Origin: Beijerinckiaceae bacterium
GTDB taxonomy: Bacteria; Pseudomonadota; Alphaproteobacteria; Rhizobiales; Beijerinckiaceae
Direction: 5' to 3'
DNA: 64,000 bases
NCBI GenBank assembly: GCA_030684835.1
Contig: JAUXWZ010000055.1
Span: 1 to 64,000, forward strand
Shown here: in pieces, positions 52,475-62,886 of the stretch
Numbering within the stretch: position 1 is the stretch's first letter
Layout: each line of letters starts with the position of its first letter
Program-made: the position numbers and the translations under genes
The notes under the pieces: model-generated
What the model saw: only the letters and a program-made list of their open reading frames with translations
The model's database searches: none
What the model was told of the DNA's origin: nothing

Positions 52475-54346
52475 ATGCTCGCTATTGACGACCTCTCATA
52501 CCGGCTTGGGCCGCGGCTTTTGTTCGATCACGCCAGCGCGATGATCCCGCCGGGCGCACGCGTCGGGTTCGTTGGCCGCAACGGGGCGGGCAAAACGACG
52601 CTGTTCCGGCTCGTCTGCGGGGAGATTGCGCCCGAAGGTGGCTCAACTAGCCTGCCGCGCCGGGCGCGCATCGGCCGCGTGGAGCAGGAGGCCCCCGGGG
52701 GGCCGGGCAAGCTTGTCGATTTTGTGCTCGCTGCCGACATCGAGCGCGCCGAGCTGATGGCGGAGGCGGAGACCGCAAGCGACGCCATGCGCATCTCCGA
52801 TATTCAGATGCGGCTTGCCGATATTGACGCGCATTCAGCGCCCGCGCGGGCCGCCGCGATTTTGTCAGGCCTTGGGTTCGATCACGAGGCGCAGAACCGC
52901 TCGCTGGCCGAATTTTCCGGCGGCTGGCGAATGCGCGTTGCGCTCGCCGCTGTCTTGTTCTCGCGGCCCGATCTTTTGTTGCTCGACGAGCCGACCAATT
53001 ATCTCGATCTTGAAGGCACGTTGTGGCTGATTGATTATCTTGGCCGCTACCCTGCAACCATCGTCGTCATCAGCCATGATCGCGATTTGCTCGACGACGT
53101 TGCCGATCACATTCTCCATCTGGACCAGTCAAAACTGACGCTCTGGAAAGGCAATTACACGAGCTTTGAAAAGCAGCGGCGCGAGCAGCAGGCCATTCGC
53201 CTCAAGCAAATCCGCAAGGACGAAGACAAGCGTGCGCATTTGCAGGAATTCGTCGATCGTTTCCGCGCCAAGGCGACCAAGGCGCGACAGGCGCAATCGC
53301 GCCTGAAGATGCTGGAAAAGATGGAGCCGCTTGACGCTATCGTTGATCAGGACGTTCTGCCATTCAACTTTCCATCGCCCGCAAAACAATTGTCGCCGCC
53401 CATTGTTGCGATGGAGGGCGCGAGCGTTGGATATGATGAAAAGCCCGTTCTGGGGCGGTTGTCTTTGTCGATCTCCAACGACGACCGCATCGGCTTGCTT
53501 GGATCGAACGGCAACGGAAAATCGACTTTCGCGAAACTGGTCGCGGGCCGGCTTGAAGCGATGGCGGGCAAGGTGACGCGTGCGTCCAAGCTCGATGTGG
53601 GCTTCTTCGCGCAGCACCAGATTGACGACCTCGACGCGCGCGGTACGCCTTATTCCCATGTCGTCGTGCGAATGAAGGATGCGCCCGAGGCGCGCGTGCG
53701 GGCTCGCTGCGCGCAGATCGGCTTTCCCAACGTAAAGGCCGACACGCGCATCGAATTGTTGTCGGGCGGTGAGAAGGCGCGTTTACTGATGGGTCTGGCG
53801 ACCTTCGATGGGCCGCACCTCATCATCATGGATGAGCCGACGAACCATCTCGACATCGATAGCCGCGCCGCGTTGATCGACGCGATCAACCGCTACGAAG
53901 GCGCGATCATTCTCGTGTCCCATGACCGGCATTTGCTGGAAGCCTGCGCCGACCGCCTATGGCTCGTTGCAGACGGCACGGTGAAGGCTTTTGACGGCGA
54001 TATGGCGGATTATCGCCGCTTCGTGCTCGATGGCGCGGATGATGGAGATTCATCGCGCAAGGGCAACGGCGGCGCGCAGGCCGAGCAGCGCCGTGAGGCC
54101 GCCAAAACGCGCAAGGAATTGGCGCCGCTCAAGAAGAAAATCGAACAGGCCGAAGACCGTATGAAAAAGTTGGAGCAGCTTTTGGCGCGTGTCGACGATG
54201 CCCTGGCTCATCCGCAGGCATTTGCGAGAGACCCTGCGAAAGCGGCGCAACTTGCGCAGCAGCGCGCTGAACTTGAGAAGGCGATTGCCGGAGCGGAAGA
54301 CGAGTGGCTGACGCTCAGCGGCGAATACGAAAGCGCAATGGTCTGA
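52475..54346 (+). CDS. ABC-F ATPase (Uup-type)
   Basis: A 623-residue soluble protein with two ABC domains. The first has GRNGAGKTT and the signature FSGGWRMRVAL, the second GSNGNGKST and LSGGEKARLL, with LLLDEPTNYLDLE and IMDEPTNHLDID for Walker B. The linker carries a charged P-site tRNA interaction motif region (KQRREQQAIRLKQIRKDEDK). A C-terminal coiled coil (KKKIEQAEDRMKKLEQLL) identifies the Uup/YheS-like group, which acts on stalled ribosomes. The ATG at 52475 follows AAGGA. Confidence 0.93.
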   Translation: MLAIDDLSYRLGPRLLFDHASAMIPPGARVGFVGRNGAGKTTLFRLVCGEIAPEGGSTSLPRRARIGRVEQEAPGGPGKLVDFVLAADIERAELMAEAETASDAMRISDIQMRLADIDAHSAPARAAAILSGLGFDHEAQNRSLAEFSGGWRMRVALAAVLFSRPDLLLLDEPTNYLDLEGTLWLIDYLGRYPATIVVISHDRDLLDDVADHILHLDQSKLTLWKGNYTSFEKQRREQQAIRLKQIRKDEDKRAHLQEFVDRFRAKATKARQAQSRLKMLEKMEPLDAIVDQDVLPFNFPSPAKQLSPPIVAMEGASVGYDEKPVLGRLSLSISNDDRIGLLGSNGNGKSTFAKLVAGRLEAMAGKVTRASKLDVGFFAQHQIDDLDARGTPYSHVVVRMKDAPEARVRARCAQIGFPNVKADTRIELLSGGEKARLLMGLATFDGPHLIIMDEPTNHLDIDSRAALIDAINRYEGAIILVSHDRHLLEACADRLWLVADGTVKAFDGDMADYRRFVLDGADDGDSSRKGNGGAQAEQRREAAKTRKELAPLKKKIEQAEDRMKKLEQLLARVDDALAHPQAFARDPAKAAQLAQQRAELEKAIAGAEDEWLTLSGEYESAMV

Positions 54347-54348
54347 GG

Positions 54349-54374
54349 GCGCGCTGTGTATCAAGCGCGCTTTT
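54349..54374 (+). terminator. Terminator after the ABC-F gene
   Basis: GCGCGCT (54349-54355) and AGCGCGC (54364-54370) form a 7-bp stem followed by four T. It overlaps the final codons of the convergent GST-like gene on the other strand. Confidence 0.7.
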
Positions 54375-55077
54375 GCTGATAGTCGGGGAAATACTGCGCT
54401 GCAAGGCGCGCGCTATAGGCTACGATGTTGCCGTGCCCGCGCGCCAACAGCACCGAGGGCGCTTTGAACGGCGGGCAAAGAAGCACGTTCATAAACGCGA
54501 AAAGCGTTGCGTCAGCGCCGCACGGGGCGTCGCCCATGAGGAATGGCTTGTCGCCAAGGATTATAGCAATAGATTCAAGCCCGCGCTTTGACAGCTCATC
54601 GCGTTCCGCGTCGCTGTAGCGGCTTACGCCCTGCGCATCGCGCATCCGGGCGAGCTTGCGGCTCATGTAAAGTTCGACAACAGGCCGCGCCAGTTTCGGC
54701 ACGCCCTTAAAGTAATTGGCGGGGCCGTTCGCGTACTCGTCGGGCAGCGTCCAGCGCTCATGCGTCCAGATCCAGACCAAGTGGTTTTCGAGCATCTTTT
54801 CCACAGACCACGCGATGGCGCGCTCGCGCGCGTCGAGGCCTGCATCGAAATCGAGCCCGTATTTTTTCTCGAGATGAAAGCGGATGAACGTGGAGTCCGC
54901 AATCGTCTCGCCGTCGTCGATGAGCACCGGCAGTTTGCCGCGGGGCGCTTTGCGCACGTCCGCGGGGATCGCCTCATAAGGCAAGCCCGCAAAGCGAAGA
55001 AGCGTGTGCGCCTTCGCAACGAACGGACTGGGGTCAATCATGTCGTGCTGCTTGCCGAAGGTATGCAGAACGATCAT
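54361..55077 (-). CDS. GST-like (Metaxin/FAXC-type) protein
   Basis: A 238-residue protein with a thioredoxin-like N-terminal domain (HDMIDPSPFVAKAHTLLRFA, PRGKLPVLIDDGETIADSTF) and an all-helical C-terminal domain, as in the failed-axon-connection/metaxin branch of glutathione transferases. The usual catalytic Ser or Cys near the N-terminus is not clear. Function is unknown. It follows purN by 9 bp on the same strand. Confidence 0.8.
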   Translation of the reverse strand: MIVLHTFGKQHDMIDPSPFVAKAHTLLRFAGLPYEAIPADVRKAPRGKLPVLIDDGETIADSTFIRFHLEKKYGLDFDAGLDARERAIAWSVEKMLENHLVWIWTHERWTLPDEYANGPANYFKGVPKLARPVVELYMSRKLARMRDAQGVSRYSDAERDELSKRGLESIAIILGDKPFLMGDAPCGADATLFAFMNVLLCPPFKAPSVLLARGHGNIVAYSARLAAQYFPDYQQKRA

Positions 55078-55086
55078 GAAATGCCC

Positions 55087-55734
55087 TCAGGGAATGTGCG
55101 GCGAGACCATCGCGCGAGCAACGCCTTTTGCGCCGGTGACGCGGAGGTTGTTGATCTTCAACGATCTACCCGCCGCAAGGTTCAGTGCGAGCGGATAGAT
55201 GATGTGCTCCTGCTCCAGCACGCGCGCGCCAAGCGTAGCGGGTGTGTCGTCATCGAGCACAGTCACGGCGGCCTGCGCGATGATCGGGCCGGCGTCCATT
55301 TCGGCAACGACGTAGTGTACCGTGCAGCCATGGATTTTAACGCCGTCGGCGATTGCGCGCTCGTGCGTATCCAGCCCCTTGTAGGAGGGCAGGAGCGAGG
55401 GGTGGATATTGATGAGGCGGCCTTCCCAGTGCGTCACGAACGACGGCGTCAGCAGCCGCATGAAGCCTGCAAGGCAGATGAAATCGATGCGATGTGCCAG
55501 CAGCATCTTCTGTAACGAAGCTTCGAAGGCGGCGCGGCCTGCGTAAATCTTGTGATCGACGGCCGCGACATTGATGCCTTGGGCCTTTGCCGCGAAAAGG
55601 CCCGGCGCTTCGGGCTTGTTCGAAAGCACGAGCACGATTTCAGCCGGGAAGGAGGGCTCCTTGGCCGCCTCGATGAGCGAGGCCATGTTGGAGCCGCGCC
55701 CGGAGATGAGAATTGCGGTGCGCCGTTTGCTCAC
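55087..55734 (-). CDS. purN: Phosphoribosylglycinamide formyltransferase
   Basis: A 215-residue enzyme of purine synthesis using formyl-tetrahydrofolate. Catalytic residues are Asn109 and His111 ([14 protein letters not shown]) and Asp147 (AEMDAGPI). The ATG overlaps the purM stop as ATGA, so the two are translated together, as in many proteobacteria. Confidence 0.97.
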   Translation of the reverse strand: MSKRRTAILISGRGSNMASLIEAAKEPSFPAEIVLVLSNKPEAPGLFAAKAQGINVAAVDHKIYAGRAAFEASLQKMLLAHRIDFICLAGFMRLLTPSFVTHWEGRLINIHPSLLPSYKGLDTHERAIADGVKIHGCTVHYVVAEMDAGPIIAQAAVTVLDDDTPATLGARVLEQEHIIYPLALNLAAGRSLKINNLRVTGAKGVARAMVSPHIP

Positions 55735-56798
55735 AGCTTTAGCTTTCCAGTCGTCACCACCGCTTCGTCGTCGCGCGGGATGATTTGCCCCACGCGCACG
55801 GGCTTTTCGCCAGCATTGCGCAGTGCGGTTTCAACTTCGCCCGCTTTGTCCTCTTGCGCAACGACGATCATGCCGATGCCGCAATTGAACGTGCGCAGCA
55901 TTTCCTTTTCAACCACGCCGCCTTCCTTCGCCAGCCAGCCGAAGACGGGAGGCGGGTCTATGGCGTCGAGATCGAGGCGCACGGCGACGTTGTCCGGCAA
56001 GACGCGCGGAATGTTGTCGGGAAATCCGCCGCCCGTGATGTGCGCCAGCGCCAGCACGCCGTCCGTGGCTTTCAGAGCAGCAAGCAAGCCCTTCACGTAG
56101 ATGCGCGTGGGCGTCAGCAGCGCCTGTGCGAGCGTTTTGCCGGGCGCGAAGGGGGCGGGCGCATCCCAGGCAAGGCCGGTGCGCTCTACAATGCGCCGCA
56201 CCAGCGAGAAGCCGTTTGAGTGAACGCCTGACGAGGGCAGGCCGAACACGATGTCGCCTGGCTTCAGTTCTCCCTTGGGAAGCAGGCGGCCGCGTTCTGC
56301 GGCGCCGACTGCGAAGCCCGCGAGATCGTAATCGTTGTGCGCATAAAGCCCCGGCATTTCCGCCGTTTCGCCGCCGATGAGCGCGCAGCCCGCGTCAACG
56401 CAGCCTGCCGCGATGCCCTTGACGATGGCGACGCCGGCCTCGGGGTCCAGCTTCCCGGTGGCGTAATAGTCGAGAAAGAAGAGCGGCTCGGCGCCCTGCA
56501 CCACCAGATCATTGACGCACATCGCGACAAGATCGATGCCGACAGTATCGTGAATGCCGCTCTCGATGGCGATCTTTACCTTGGTGCCGACGCCGTCATT
56601 GGCCGCGACCAGAATGGGGTCAGTGAAGCCGGCGGCTTTCAGATCGAACAGACCGCCAAAACCGCCGATCTCCGCGTCGGCGCCGCGCCGCCGCGTCGAG
56701 CGCACGAGTGGCTTGATCTTTTCGACCATCGAATTGCCGGCGTCGATGTCCACGCCGGCGTCGGCGTAGGTGAGGCCGGGCTTTTCAGGGGTCTGCAT
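55731..56798 (-). CDS. purM: Phosphoribosylformylglycinamidine cyclo-ligase
   Basis: A 355-residue ATP-dependent cyclase of purine synthesis. It starts [14 protein letters not shown], has [13 protein letters not shown] and [12 protein letters not shown] (substrate loop) and ends VVTTGKLKL. The ATG follows AAGGACCGCC. The leader contains two tandem 15-bp repeats. purN follows with a 4-base overlap. Confidence 0.96.
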   Translation of the reverse strand: MQTPEKPGLTYADAGVDIDAGNSMVEKIKPLVRSTRRRGADAEIGGFGGLFDLKAAGFTDPILVAANDGVGTKVKIAIESGIHDTVGIDLVAMCVNDLVVQGAEPLFFLDYYATGKLDPEAGVAIVKGIAAGCVDAGCALIGGETAEMPGLYAHNDYDLAGFAVGAAERGRLLPKGELKPGDIVFGLPSSGVHSNGFSLVRRIVERTGLAWDAPAPFAPGKTLAQALLTPTRIYVKGLLAALKATDGVLALAHITGGGFPDNIPRVLPDNVAVRLDLDAIDPPPVFGWLAKEGGVVEKEMLRTFNCGIGMIVVAQEDKAGEVETALRNAGEKPVRVGQIIPRDDEAVVTTGKLKL

Positions 56799-56807
56799 GG
56801 CGGTCCT

Positions 56808-56837
56808 TTCGCCAAGGGGCGTTTCGCTAAGGGGCGT
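56808..56837. repeat. Tandem 15-bp direct repeats before purM
   Basis: Copies TTCGCCAAGGGGCGT (56808-56822) and TTCGCTAAGGGGCGT (56823-56837) differ at one base and lie 10 bp upstream of the purM start (on the minus strand, in its leader). They may be a regulator-binding pair or the trace of a slip duplication. The rest of the 298-bp gap to the next gene has small hairpins and no gene. Confidence 0.6.
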
Positions 56838-57096
56838 TCCGGAAAATGGCGGGGGCGCTCCAGCGGAGCGGCCCGAAGATTGTCGCCAGCGGGGTTAGCC
56901 CGGGCAGGGGAGCGACGCAAGGAGCGATCCGCGTTGTTGAGCGCCGCGCCATGGCGCAGAGACCCGGCGACGGGTTCGGACAGCCCCTGAAGGGGTTCGT
57001 CTTGTTCAGGCCGTCTGCTAGCGCTTGGCGCGGGCCCATACTCGCGTCTATGTTGGCTTGCGGGCCGCTTGGCTGCGCCAATACAGGGAGGGGACC

Positions 57097-58095
57097 ATGA
57101 GGGGCGTCATCAGGGCTTCTATGCGCGCAGTTTCGCTCGCAACCGTTCTATCGGCTGCCTTGATCCAGTCCGGACCGGGCAGTGCGCAGGAGTTTCCATC
57201 CAAGCCGATCACGATCATCGTGCCGCTGGCGGCAGGCGCGGGCATGGATACGATCGCGCGTCTTTATGCCGACAAGCTGCAACAATCGCTCGGCAAACCC
57301 GTGGTCATCGACAATCGTCCGGGCGCCGCCCTCATGCTGGGCGCGCAGGCGCTTGCCGCAGCCGCGCCTGACGGACACACGCTCGGCCTTGCGACGACGT
57401 CGTCCCTCGCCATCAATCCGAGCCTCTACAAGCAGATCAGTTATGACCCGGAGAAGAGCTTCGTCCCTGTCGCGCTCTATGTGAAGTCGCCGTTCATCCT
57501 CACGGTCAATCCCGCTCTTCCGGTAAAGAGCGTGAAGGAATTGATCGCCTATGCGCGCGACCGCAAGGACCTGAATTACTCATCGCCCGGCGCAGGCGTC
57601 GCGCAGCACCTCTCGATCGAATACATGAAGGCCAAGTTTGGCCTGCAGATCACGCATGTGCCCTATCGCAACACGCCTCAGTCGATCCTCGACATCGCAT
57701 CGGGCCATGTGCAACTGGGCTTCGTGGAAGCGGGCGCAGGGTTGCCGCTGATCAGGGACGGCAAGCTGCGCGCGCTGGCTGTGTCGTCCTCGACGCCGCT
57801 GGCCGTGCTGCCGGATGTGCCGCCGTTCGCGATTGCTTCGGGCGAAAAGGATTTCGAGGCTGTGTCCTGGCACGCAATCCTCGCGCCTGCCGGCACCCCG
57901 GACGCCATCGTCCAGAAGCTGCATGGCGAGATGAAGCGGATCATGGCTGAGCCGCAGATCAAGGAGAAAGTTTCGGCGCTTGGCCTCATTCCCTTCGATA
58001 CGCCCAGCCCAGCGGAATTGCGGAGCTACTTGCGCAACGAGCGCGAAAAATGGGGGAACCTTGTCAAGAGTCTTGGTCTTGAGGGGACACAATAG
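57097..58095 (+). CDS. Bug-type tripartite tricarboxylate receptor
   Basis: A 332-residue periplasmic receptor. A signal peptide (MRAVSLATVLSAALIQS) ends before SAQEFPSKPITIIVPLAA, the Bug family start; AAGAGMDTIARLYADKL, VVIDNRPGAA, YSSPGAG and FGLQITHVPYRNTPQS are conserved features. Like the receptor at 3438 it has no TctAB transporter genes beside it. GGGAGGGGACC precedes the ATG. The ligand is unknown. Confidence 0.9.
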   Translation: MRGVIRASMRAVSLATVLSAALIQSGPGSAQEFPSKPITIIVPLAAGAGMDTIARLYADKLQQSLGKPVVIDNRPGAALMLGAQALAAAAPDGHTLGLATTSSLAINPSLYKQISYDPEKSFVPVALYVKSPFILTVNPALPVKSVKELIAYARDRKDLNYSSPGAGVAQHLSIEYMKAKFGLQITHVPYRNTPQSILDIASGHVQLGFVEAGAGLPLIRDGKLRALAVSSSTPLAVLPDVPPFAIASGEKDFEAVSWHAILAPAGTPDAIVQKLHGEMKRIMAEPQIKEKVSALGLIPFDTPSPAELRSYLRNEREKWGNLVKSLGLEGTQ

Positions 58096-58140
58096 GCATT
58101 GCTGGCCTCTCGCTGACTTTATGGTAGTTCTTCGCATAAC

Positions 58141-58692
58141 ATGAACCCACATCCTCTTCTCGCCAGCCTGCCCAACCTCATAAGCCTTGGCAGGCTGGTG
58201 CTCGTTCCCATCATCGTGTCGCTGATCATCCAGCCGGAATGGGGACTGGCGTTCCTGCTGTTCGTTGTCGCGGGCGTTTCGGACGCGGTTGACGGCTGGC
58301 TCGCCAAACGCTTCAATTTGCGCACCGAGTTAGGCGCTTATCTCGATCCCATCGCTGACAAGGCGTTGCTGGTCTCAATTTATGTGTCGCTCGCGGTGAT
58401 TGGCGTTCTGCCTGCGACCATCGTTGTTCTGGTCGTGTCGCGAGATGTGATGATCGTGGGCGCCGTGATGGTGTCCTGGCTCCTCGATAAGCCGGTGGCG
58501 ATTCGTCCGCTTCTTGTCTCCAAGCTCAACACATTGGCGCAGATATCCTTTGCAGCAGCCGTTCTGGCCGCAAAGGCGTTCGATTTTCCACTTGGGATGT
58601 GGTTCACAATCTCGCTCTATGTCGTGGCGGCGTTGACGCTGGCCTCTGCAGCCGCATATCTGACCCAATGGGTCCGCCACATGGACCTTTGA
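58141..58692 (+). CDS. CDP-alcohol phosphatidyltransferase
   Basis: A 183-residue inner-membrane enzyme with five or six helices. The catalytic pattern D48xxD51G52xxA55K56...G65xxxD69xxxD73 (SDAVDGWLAKRFNL, GAYLDPIADK) is the family signature; AR is replaced by AK. It joins a CDP-activated lipid to an alcohol. It could be a cardiolipin synthase-type or PgsA-type enzyme; the sequence alone does not tell. The AI-2E transporter gene follows by 48 bp. Confidence 0.9.
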   Translation: MNPHPLLASLPNLISLGRLVLVPIIVSLIIQPEWGLAFLLFVVAGVSDAVDGWLAKRFNLRTELGAYLDPIADKALLVSIYVSLAVIGVLPATIVVLVVSRDVMIVGAVMVSWLLDKPVAIRPLLVSKLNTLAQISFAAAVLAAKAFDFPLGMWFTISLYVVAALTLASAAAYLTQWVRHMDL

Positions 58693-58740
58693 GGCGCGCG
58701 CGCGGCCGCGCTTTGTCTATGGTGGGCGGGCGGAACTGAC

Positions 58741-59865
58741 ATGAGAGTCGAACGGCAGATCCAATTCTGGCTGGTGGCGGCGGCGATTACCGCGCTGCTT
58801 CTGTGGCTGCTGTCGGGCGTGCTGATGCCATTCGCCGCCGGCCTCGCGCTCGCCTATCTGCTGGACCCGATCGCCTCTCGCCTGCAAAAGTTGGGCATGA
58901 GCCGACTTGTCGCCTCCCTGTTTATTGTGGGGATAAGCGGGCTGTTGATTTTCTCGGCTGTTGTCGCGTTGCTGCCGGTGCTGATCAAGCAGGCGGCCCA
59001 ATTCCTCGATCGCATGCCTTCCTACGCCTCGCAGCTCGCCGAACTTCTGGGCCGCTACGGCGACGAGATCAGCGGCCGCATTAAGCCTGCGCTCGAATTT
59101 TTTGGCATTCCCCCGCTTGGGGGCGAAACGGATACGGGCCTGCCCAAGACCGGCGATATTGTCAGACAGGGCGCAGGCTGGCTGGGCACGGTGTTCGCAT
59201 CGCTCTGGCAGGGCGGGCAGGCGCTGCTCGGTCTCGTTTCGCTGCTCGTCATCACGCCGATTGTGACATTCTACCTGCTGCTCGACTGGCGCCGTCTGAT
59301 GGTGACGCTTGATAATCTCGTGCCCGTCCACCATCGCGAAGTCGTGCGCGGACTGGCGCGGGAAATCGATTCTGCGATGGCCGGTTTCATCCGGGGTCAA
59401 TCGTTCGTGTGTCTATTCCTTGGCCTTTGGTACGGTCTCGGGTTTACGATGGTGGGGCTTAACTTCGGCATGCTCATCGGCATCACCGCCGGCGTGCTGA
59501 GTTTCATTCCCTACGTCGGATCACTGACGGGGTTGATCGTTTCGGTTGCCGTTGCGTTGGTGCAGGGGCCTGGCTGGGGATTGCTGGGCATGGTGCTGGC
59601 GGTTCAGATCACGGGCCAATTCATCGAGGGCAACATTCTCACGCCGCGATTTGTGGGGGAGGCCGTCGGTCTGCATCCGGTCTGGGTGATGTTCGCGCTG
59701 CTCGCATTTGGCAGCCTGTTCGGCTTCACGGGGCTTATTCTGGCGGTGCCTATCGCCGCCATCATCGGGGTGCTGACGCGTTTTAGCGTGGGGCAATATA
59801 TGACCAGTCCATTGTACACCGGGGTCGCGGCGCGTGCGCCCAAGGACGCGGACATTATTCCGTGA
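58741..59865 (+). CDS. AI-2E/PerM family transporter
   Basis: A 374-residue protein with about eight helices and a long extracytoplasmic domain (about residues 85-150, rich in polar residues such as GRYGDEISGRIKPALEFFG). Family motifs are LPVLIKQAAQFLDRMP near residue 78, FIPYVGSLTGLIVSVAVAL and LTPRFVGEAVGLHPVWVMFA. Substrates in the family include autoinducer-2 and others; unknown here. Its stop codon overlaps the hdaA start as GTGA, an arrangement conserved in Rhizobiales. Confidence 0.92.
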   Translation: MRVERQIQFWLVAAAITALLLWLLSGVLMPFAAGLALAYLLDPIASRLQKLGMSRLVASLFIVGISGLLIFSAVVALLPVLIKQAAQFLDRMPSYASQLAELLGRYGDEISGRIKPALEFFGIPPLGGETDTGLPKTGDIVRQGAGWLGTVFASLWQGGQALLGLVSLLVITPIVTFYLLLDWRRLMVTLDNLVPVHHREVVRGLAREIDSAMAGFIRGQSFVCLFLGLWYGLGFTMVGLNFGMLIGITAGVLSFIPYVGSLTGLIVSVAVALVQGPGWGLLGMVLAVQITGQFIEGNILTPRFVGEAVGLHPVWVMFALLAFGSLFGFTGLILAVPIAAIIGVLTRFSVGQYMTSPLYTGVAARAPKDADIIP

Positions 59866-60545
59866 AAAAGCCCACAAGCCAGCTTGCGCTCACCTTGCCG
59901 CTCGAACCCCGCTTCGGGCGGGAAGACTTTCTCATCTCCCCGTCAAATGAAACCGCCTGGGATATTTTCGAACGCTGGCCAAACTGGCCGGGTCGGATGC
60001 TGCTGCTTCTGGGCCCGACAGGGGCGGGCAAGAGCCATCTTGCGGCCATCTGGGCGCAGCGAGCCGGCGCACGCGTTTTGACGGCCGCGTCTTTGCCGCT
60101 GGCCGACTTGCCCGCCATTGCCGGCGCCGGAGCGGTGCTGGTGGAGGATGCTGACCGCGCTCCATTGGCGGAAGCGGAGCTTTTCCATCTCATAAATCTC
60201 ATCCAGAGCGGGCAAGGCTATCTCGCCATCACGGCTCGGGCATGGCCTGACGCCTGGGGCGTCCAGATCAAGGATCTGCTGTCGCGACTTCGGTTGGCGC
60301 CCGCCATCGAGATCGGCGAACCCGACGACGCGCTGATCCGTGCAGTGCTCGTTAAGCTTTTTCTAGATCGGCAGTTGGTCGTCGACACTTCTGTGGTTGA
60401 ATATCTGGCGAACCGCATCGAGCGATCGCTGGATGCTGCGCGCAACGTTGTCGCGTTGCTCGACAAGGAGGCGCTGGCGGCCGGTCGGGCCATCACGCGC
60501 CCGATGACGGCGGACGTGCTGCGCAGAAGCGGCATCGACATGTGA
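59862..60545 (+). CDS. hdaA: DnaA inactivator HdaA
   Basis: A 227-residue AAA+ protein similar to the ATPase region of DnaA. A beta-clamp-binding motif QLALTL lies at residues 7-12, Walker A GPTGAGKS at 51-58, and Walker B VLVEDADR near 95. HdaA stimulates DnaA-ATP hydrolysis when bound to the sliding clamp and so limits re-initiation of replication. The GTG at 59862 overlaps the PerM-type gene stop. ppk1 follows 58 bp after its stop codon. Confidence 0.93.
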   Translation: MKKPTSQLALTLPLEPRFGREDFLISPSNETAWDIFERWPNWPGRMLLLLGPTGAGKSHLAAIWAQRAGARVLTAASLPLADLPAIAGAGAVLVEDADRAPLAEAELFHLINLIQSGQGYLAITARAWPDAWGVQIKDLLSRLRLAPAIEIGEPDDALIRAVLVKLFLDRQLVVDTSVVEYLANRIERSLDAARNVVALLDKEALAAGRAITRPMTADVLRRSGIDM

Positions 60546-60603
60546 TTGTCACGTAATCGACATGCTTGGCAGGTCATGTGGCGGCGAACCGAGGGAGAAG
60601 AAG

Positions 60604-62886
60604 TTGAAGCCCGACGAAGAATCGCTGACCCGCGACGATGTGAGCCCGCCCGTGGACGCTGACTCGGCGGCTGCGCCGGCCAGCAAGCCAGCGCAGGACA
60701 GTAGGGCCGGGCCCGCCGCCAAGGCCGCGGCCTCTGTCGCCAAGGCCGCGTCGCTCGCCCTGCCGGCGGGACGCTACATTAATCGTGAGCTTTCCTGGCT
60801 CGAGTTCAATTGCCGGGTTCTTGAGGAGGCCTCCAACAGCAATCACCCGTTGCTGGAGCAATTGCGCTTCCTCTCGATTTCCGCGAACAACCTCGACGAA
60901 TTCTTCATGGTGCGCGTCGCTGGCCTGCTCGGGCAGATGCGATCTGGCATGACGACCATGTCCGACGATGCGTTGACGCCGTCCGAGCAGCTTGTGCAGA
61001 TCAGGCGCCGCGTTGGCGAACTTGTCGAGGAGCAGCAAAAGCGCTGGAGCGAATTGCGAGACGATCTTTCGCGTGAGCGCATCATCATCGCCGAGCTTGG
61101 TGATCTGGAGGCGTACGAACGCGAGTGGCTGGATGATCATTTCATGCAGCACATCTTCCCCATTCTGACGCCGCTCGCGGTCGATCCGGCTCATCCTTTT
61201 CCGTTCATTCCCAATCTCGGTTTTTCGGTTGCGCTCGATCTTGTGCATACGGGGGAGGCGCGGCGCCTCAACGCGCTTGTGCGTTTGCCGCAGAAGGTCG
61301 AACGCTTTGTGCGCCTGCCGGACACGGATAAACCGGGCGTGCGGCTCGTCTTGCTGGAAGCGTTAATTGCGAGCCAGACCGGTCGCCTTTTCCCCGGATA
61401 CAAGGTTGTCGGGCAAGGCCATTTCCGCGTCATTCGCGACAGCGATCTGGAGCTTGAAGAAGAAGCCGAAGATCTCGTGCGGTTTTTTGAATCCGCGCTG
61501 AAGCGCCGGCGCCGTGGCCGCGTGATCCGTCTTGAAATCGACGCACGGGCGCCGGAGGAAATTCGCAGCTTCGTGGCCGCGCAGCTCGATGTGGGCGAGG
61601 ACAATATCTATACGCAGCAGGGCATGCTTGCGCTGAACGATCTGTCCGAAATCGTGTCGCTCAATAGGCCCGATCTCAAGTTCGAGCCCTACAATCCCCG
61701 CTATCCCGAGCGCGTGCGCGATAACGCGGGCGATTGCTTTGCGGCGATCAAGCAGAAGGACTTCATCGTCCATCACCCCTATGAATCGTTCGACGTTGTT
61801 GTGCAATTTCTGATGCAGGCTGCGCGCGACCCCAATGTGGTTGCCATCAAGCAGACGCTCTATCGCACATCCTCGGACAGCCCCATCGTGCGTGCGCTGA
61901 TCGAGGCGGCGGAAGCGGGCAAGTCCGTCACCGCGCTCGTGGAGCTGAAAGCGCGCTTCGACGAAGAGGCGAACATCCGCTGGGCGCGCGACCTGGAACG
62001 CGCTGGCGCGCAGGTTGTTTTTGGATTCATCGAACTCAAGACGCATGGCAAGTTGTCAATGGTTGTGCGGCGCGAGGGCGCAAGTCTGGCGACCTATTGT
62101 CATGTGGGCACCGGCAATTACCATCCGCTTACGGCGCGTATTTACACGGACATCTCGTTCTTCACCGCCGACCCCGTGCTTGCTGCCGACATCGGGCAGA
62201 TTTTTAATTACATCACCGGCTATGCGCAGCCCGCCAATCTGAAACGGATGGCGGTTTCGCCCATCAGCCTCAAGAAGCGACTGCTGGATCACATCGAGGA
62301 AGAGATTGCGCACGTGAAGGCTGGCCGCCCCGGCGCGATTTGGGGAAAGTGCAACGCTCTGGTCGATCCCGTCATCATCGACGCTCTGTATCGCGCCAGC
62401 CAGGCGGGCGTGAGCATCGACTTCGTCGTGCGTGGCATTTGCTGCCTGCGCCCGCAAGTGCCCGGCCTGAGCGAAAATATTCGTGTCAAATCGATCATCG
62501 GGCGGTTCCTTGAGCATGCGCGCATCTTCGCCTTTGGCGCTGGCCACGGCCTGCCGCATCGCAAGGCGCGCGTCTACATTTCCTCGGCCGATTTGATGCC
62601 GCGCAACCTTGACCGGCGTGTTGAAGTTTTGATGCCGCTGGAGAACCCTACGGTCCACGCGCAGGTTCTCGACCAGATCCTGGTCGCCAATCTTATCGAC
62701 AACCAGCAGAGCTACCGGCTCTTGCCCGATGGGGGCAGCGAGCGCATAGTCCCGCGCGCGGGCGAGGAGCCCTTCAACGCGCACAGCTATTTCATGACCA
62801 ACCCGTCATTGTCTGGCCGCGGCAAGTCGTTGAAGACCTCCAGTCCGAAAACGCTGTTCAAGAGACCCAAGCCGGCCGATTCATGA
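60604..62886 (+). CDS. ppk1: Polyphosphate kinase 1
   Basis: A 760-residue enzyme that makes polyphosphate from ATP. The N-domain begins [19 protein letters not shown]; the catalytic histidines are His507 in [14 protein letters not shown] and His638 in [13 protein letters not shown], with [18 protein letters not shown] nearby. The TTG at 60604 has GAGGGAGAAGAAG upstream; the ATG at 60562 would add 14 residues without a ribosome site. An Ala-rich stretch of about 50 residues precedes the core. The stop overlaps ppx as ATGA. Confidence 0.94.
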   Translation: MKPDEESLTRDDVSPPVDADSAAAPASKPAQDSRAGPAAKAAASVAKAASLALPAGRYINRELSWLEFNCRVLEEASNSNHPLLEQLRFLSISANNLDEFFMVRVAGLLGQMRSGMTTMSDDALTPSEQLVQIRRRVGELVEEQQKRWSELRDDLSRERIIIAELGDLEAYEREWLDDHFMQHIFPILTPLAVDPAHPFPFIPNLGFSVALDLVHTGEARRLNALVRLPQKVERFVRLPDTDKPGVRLVLLEALIASQTGRLFPGYKVVGQGHFRVIRDSDLELEEEAEDLVRFFESALKRRRRGRVIRLEIDARAPEEIRSFVAAQLDVGEDNIYTQQGMLALNDLSEIVSLNRPDLKFEPYNPRYPERVRDNAGDCFAAIKQKDFIVHHPYESFDVVVQFLMQAARDPNVVAIKQTLYRTSSDSPIVRALIEAAEAGKSVTALVELKARFDEEANIRWARDLERAGAQVVFGFIELKTHGKLSMVVRREGASLATYCHVGTGNYHPLTARIYTDISFFTADPVLAADIGQIFNYITGYAQPANLKRMAVSPISLKKRLLDHIEEEIAHVKAGRPGAIWGKCNALVDPVIIDALYRASQAGVSIDFVVRGICCLRPQVPGLSENIRVKSIIGRFLEHARIFAFGAGHGLPHRKARVYISSADLMPRNLDRRVEVLMPLENPTVHAQVLDQILVANLIDNQQSYRLLPDGGSERIVPRAGEEPFNAHSYFMTNPSLSGRGKSLKTSSPKTLFKRPKPADS

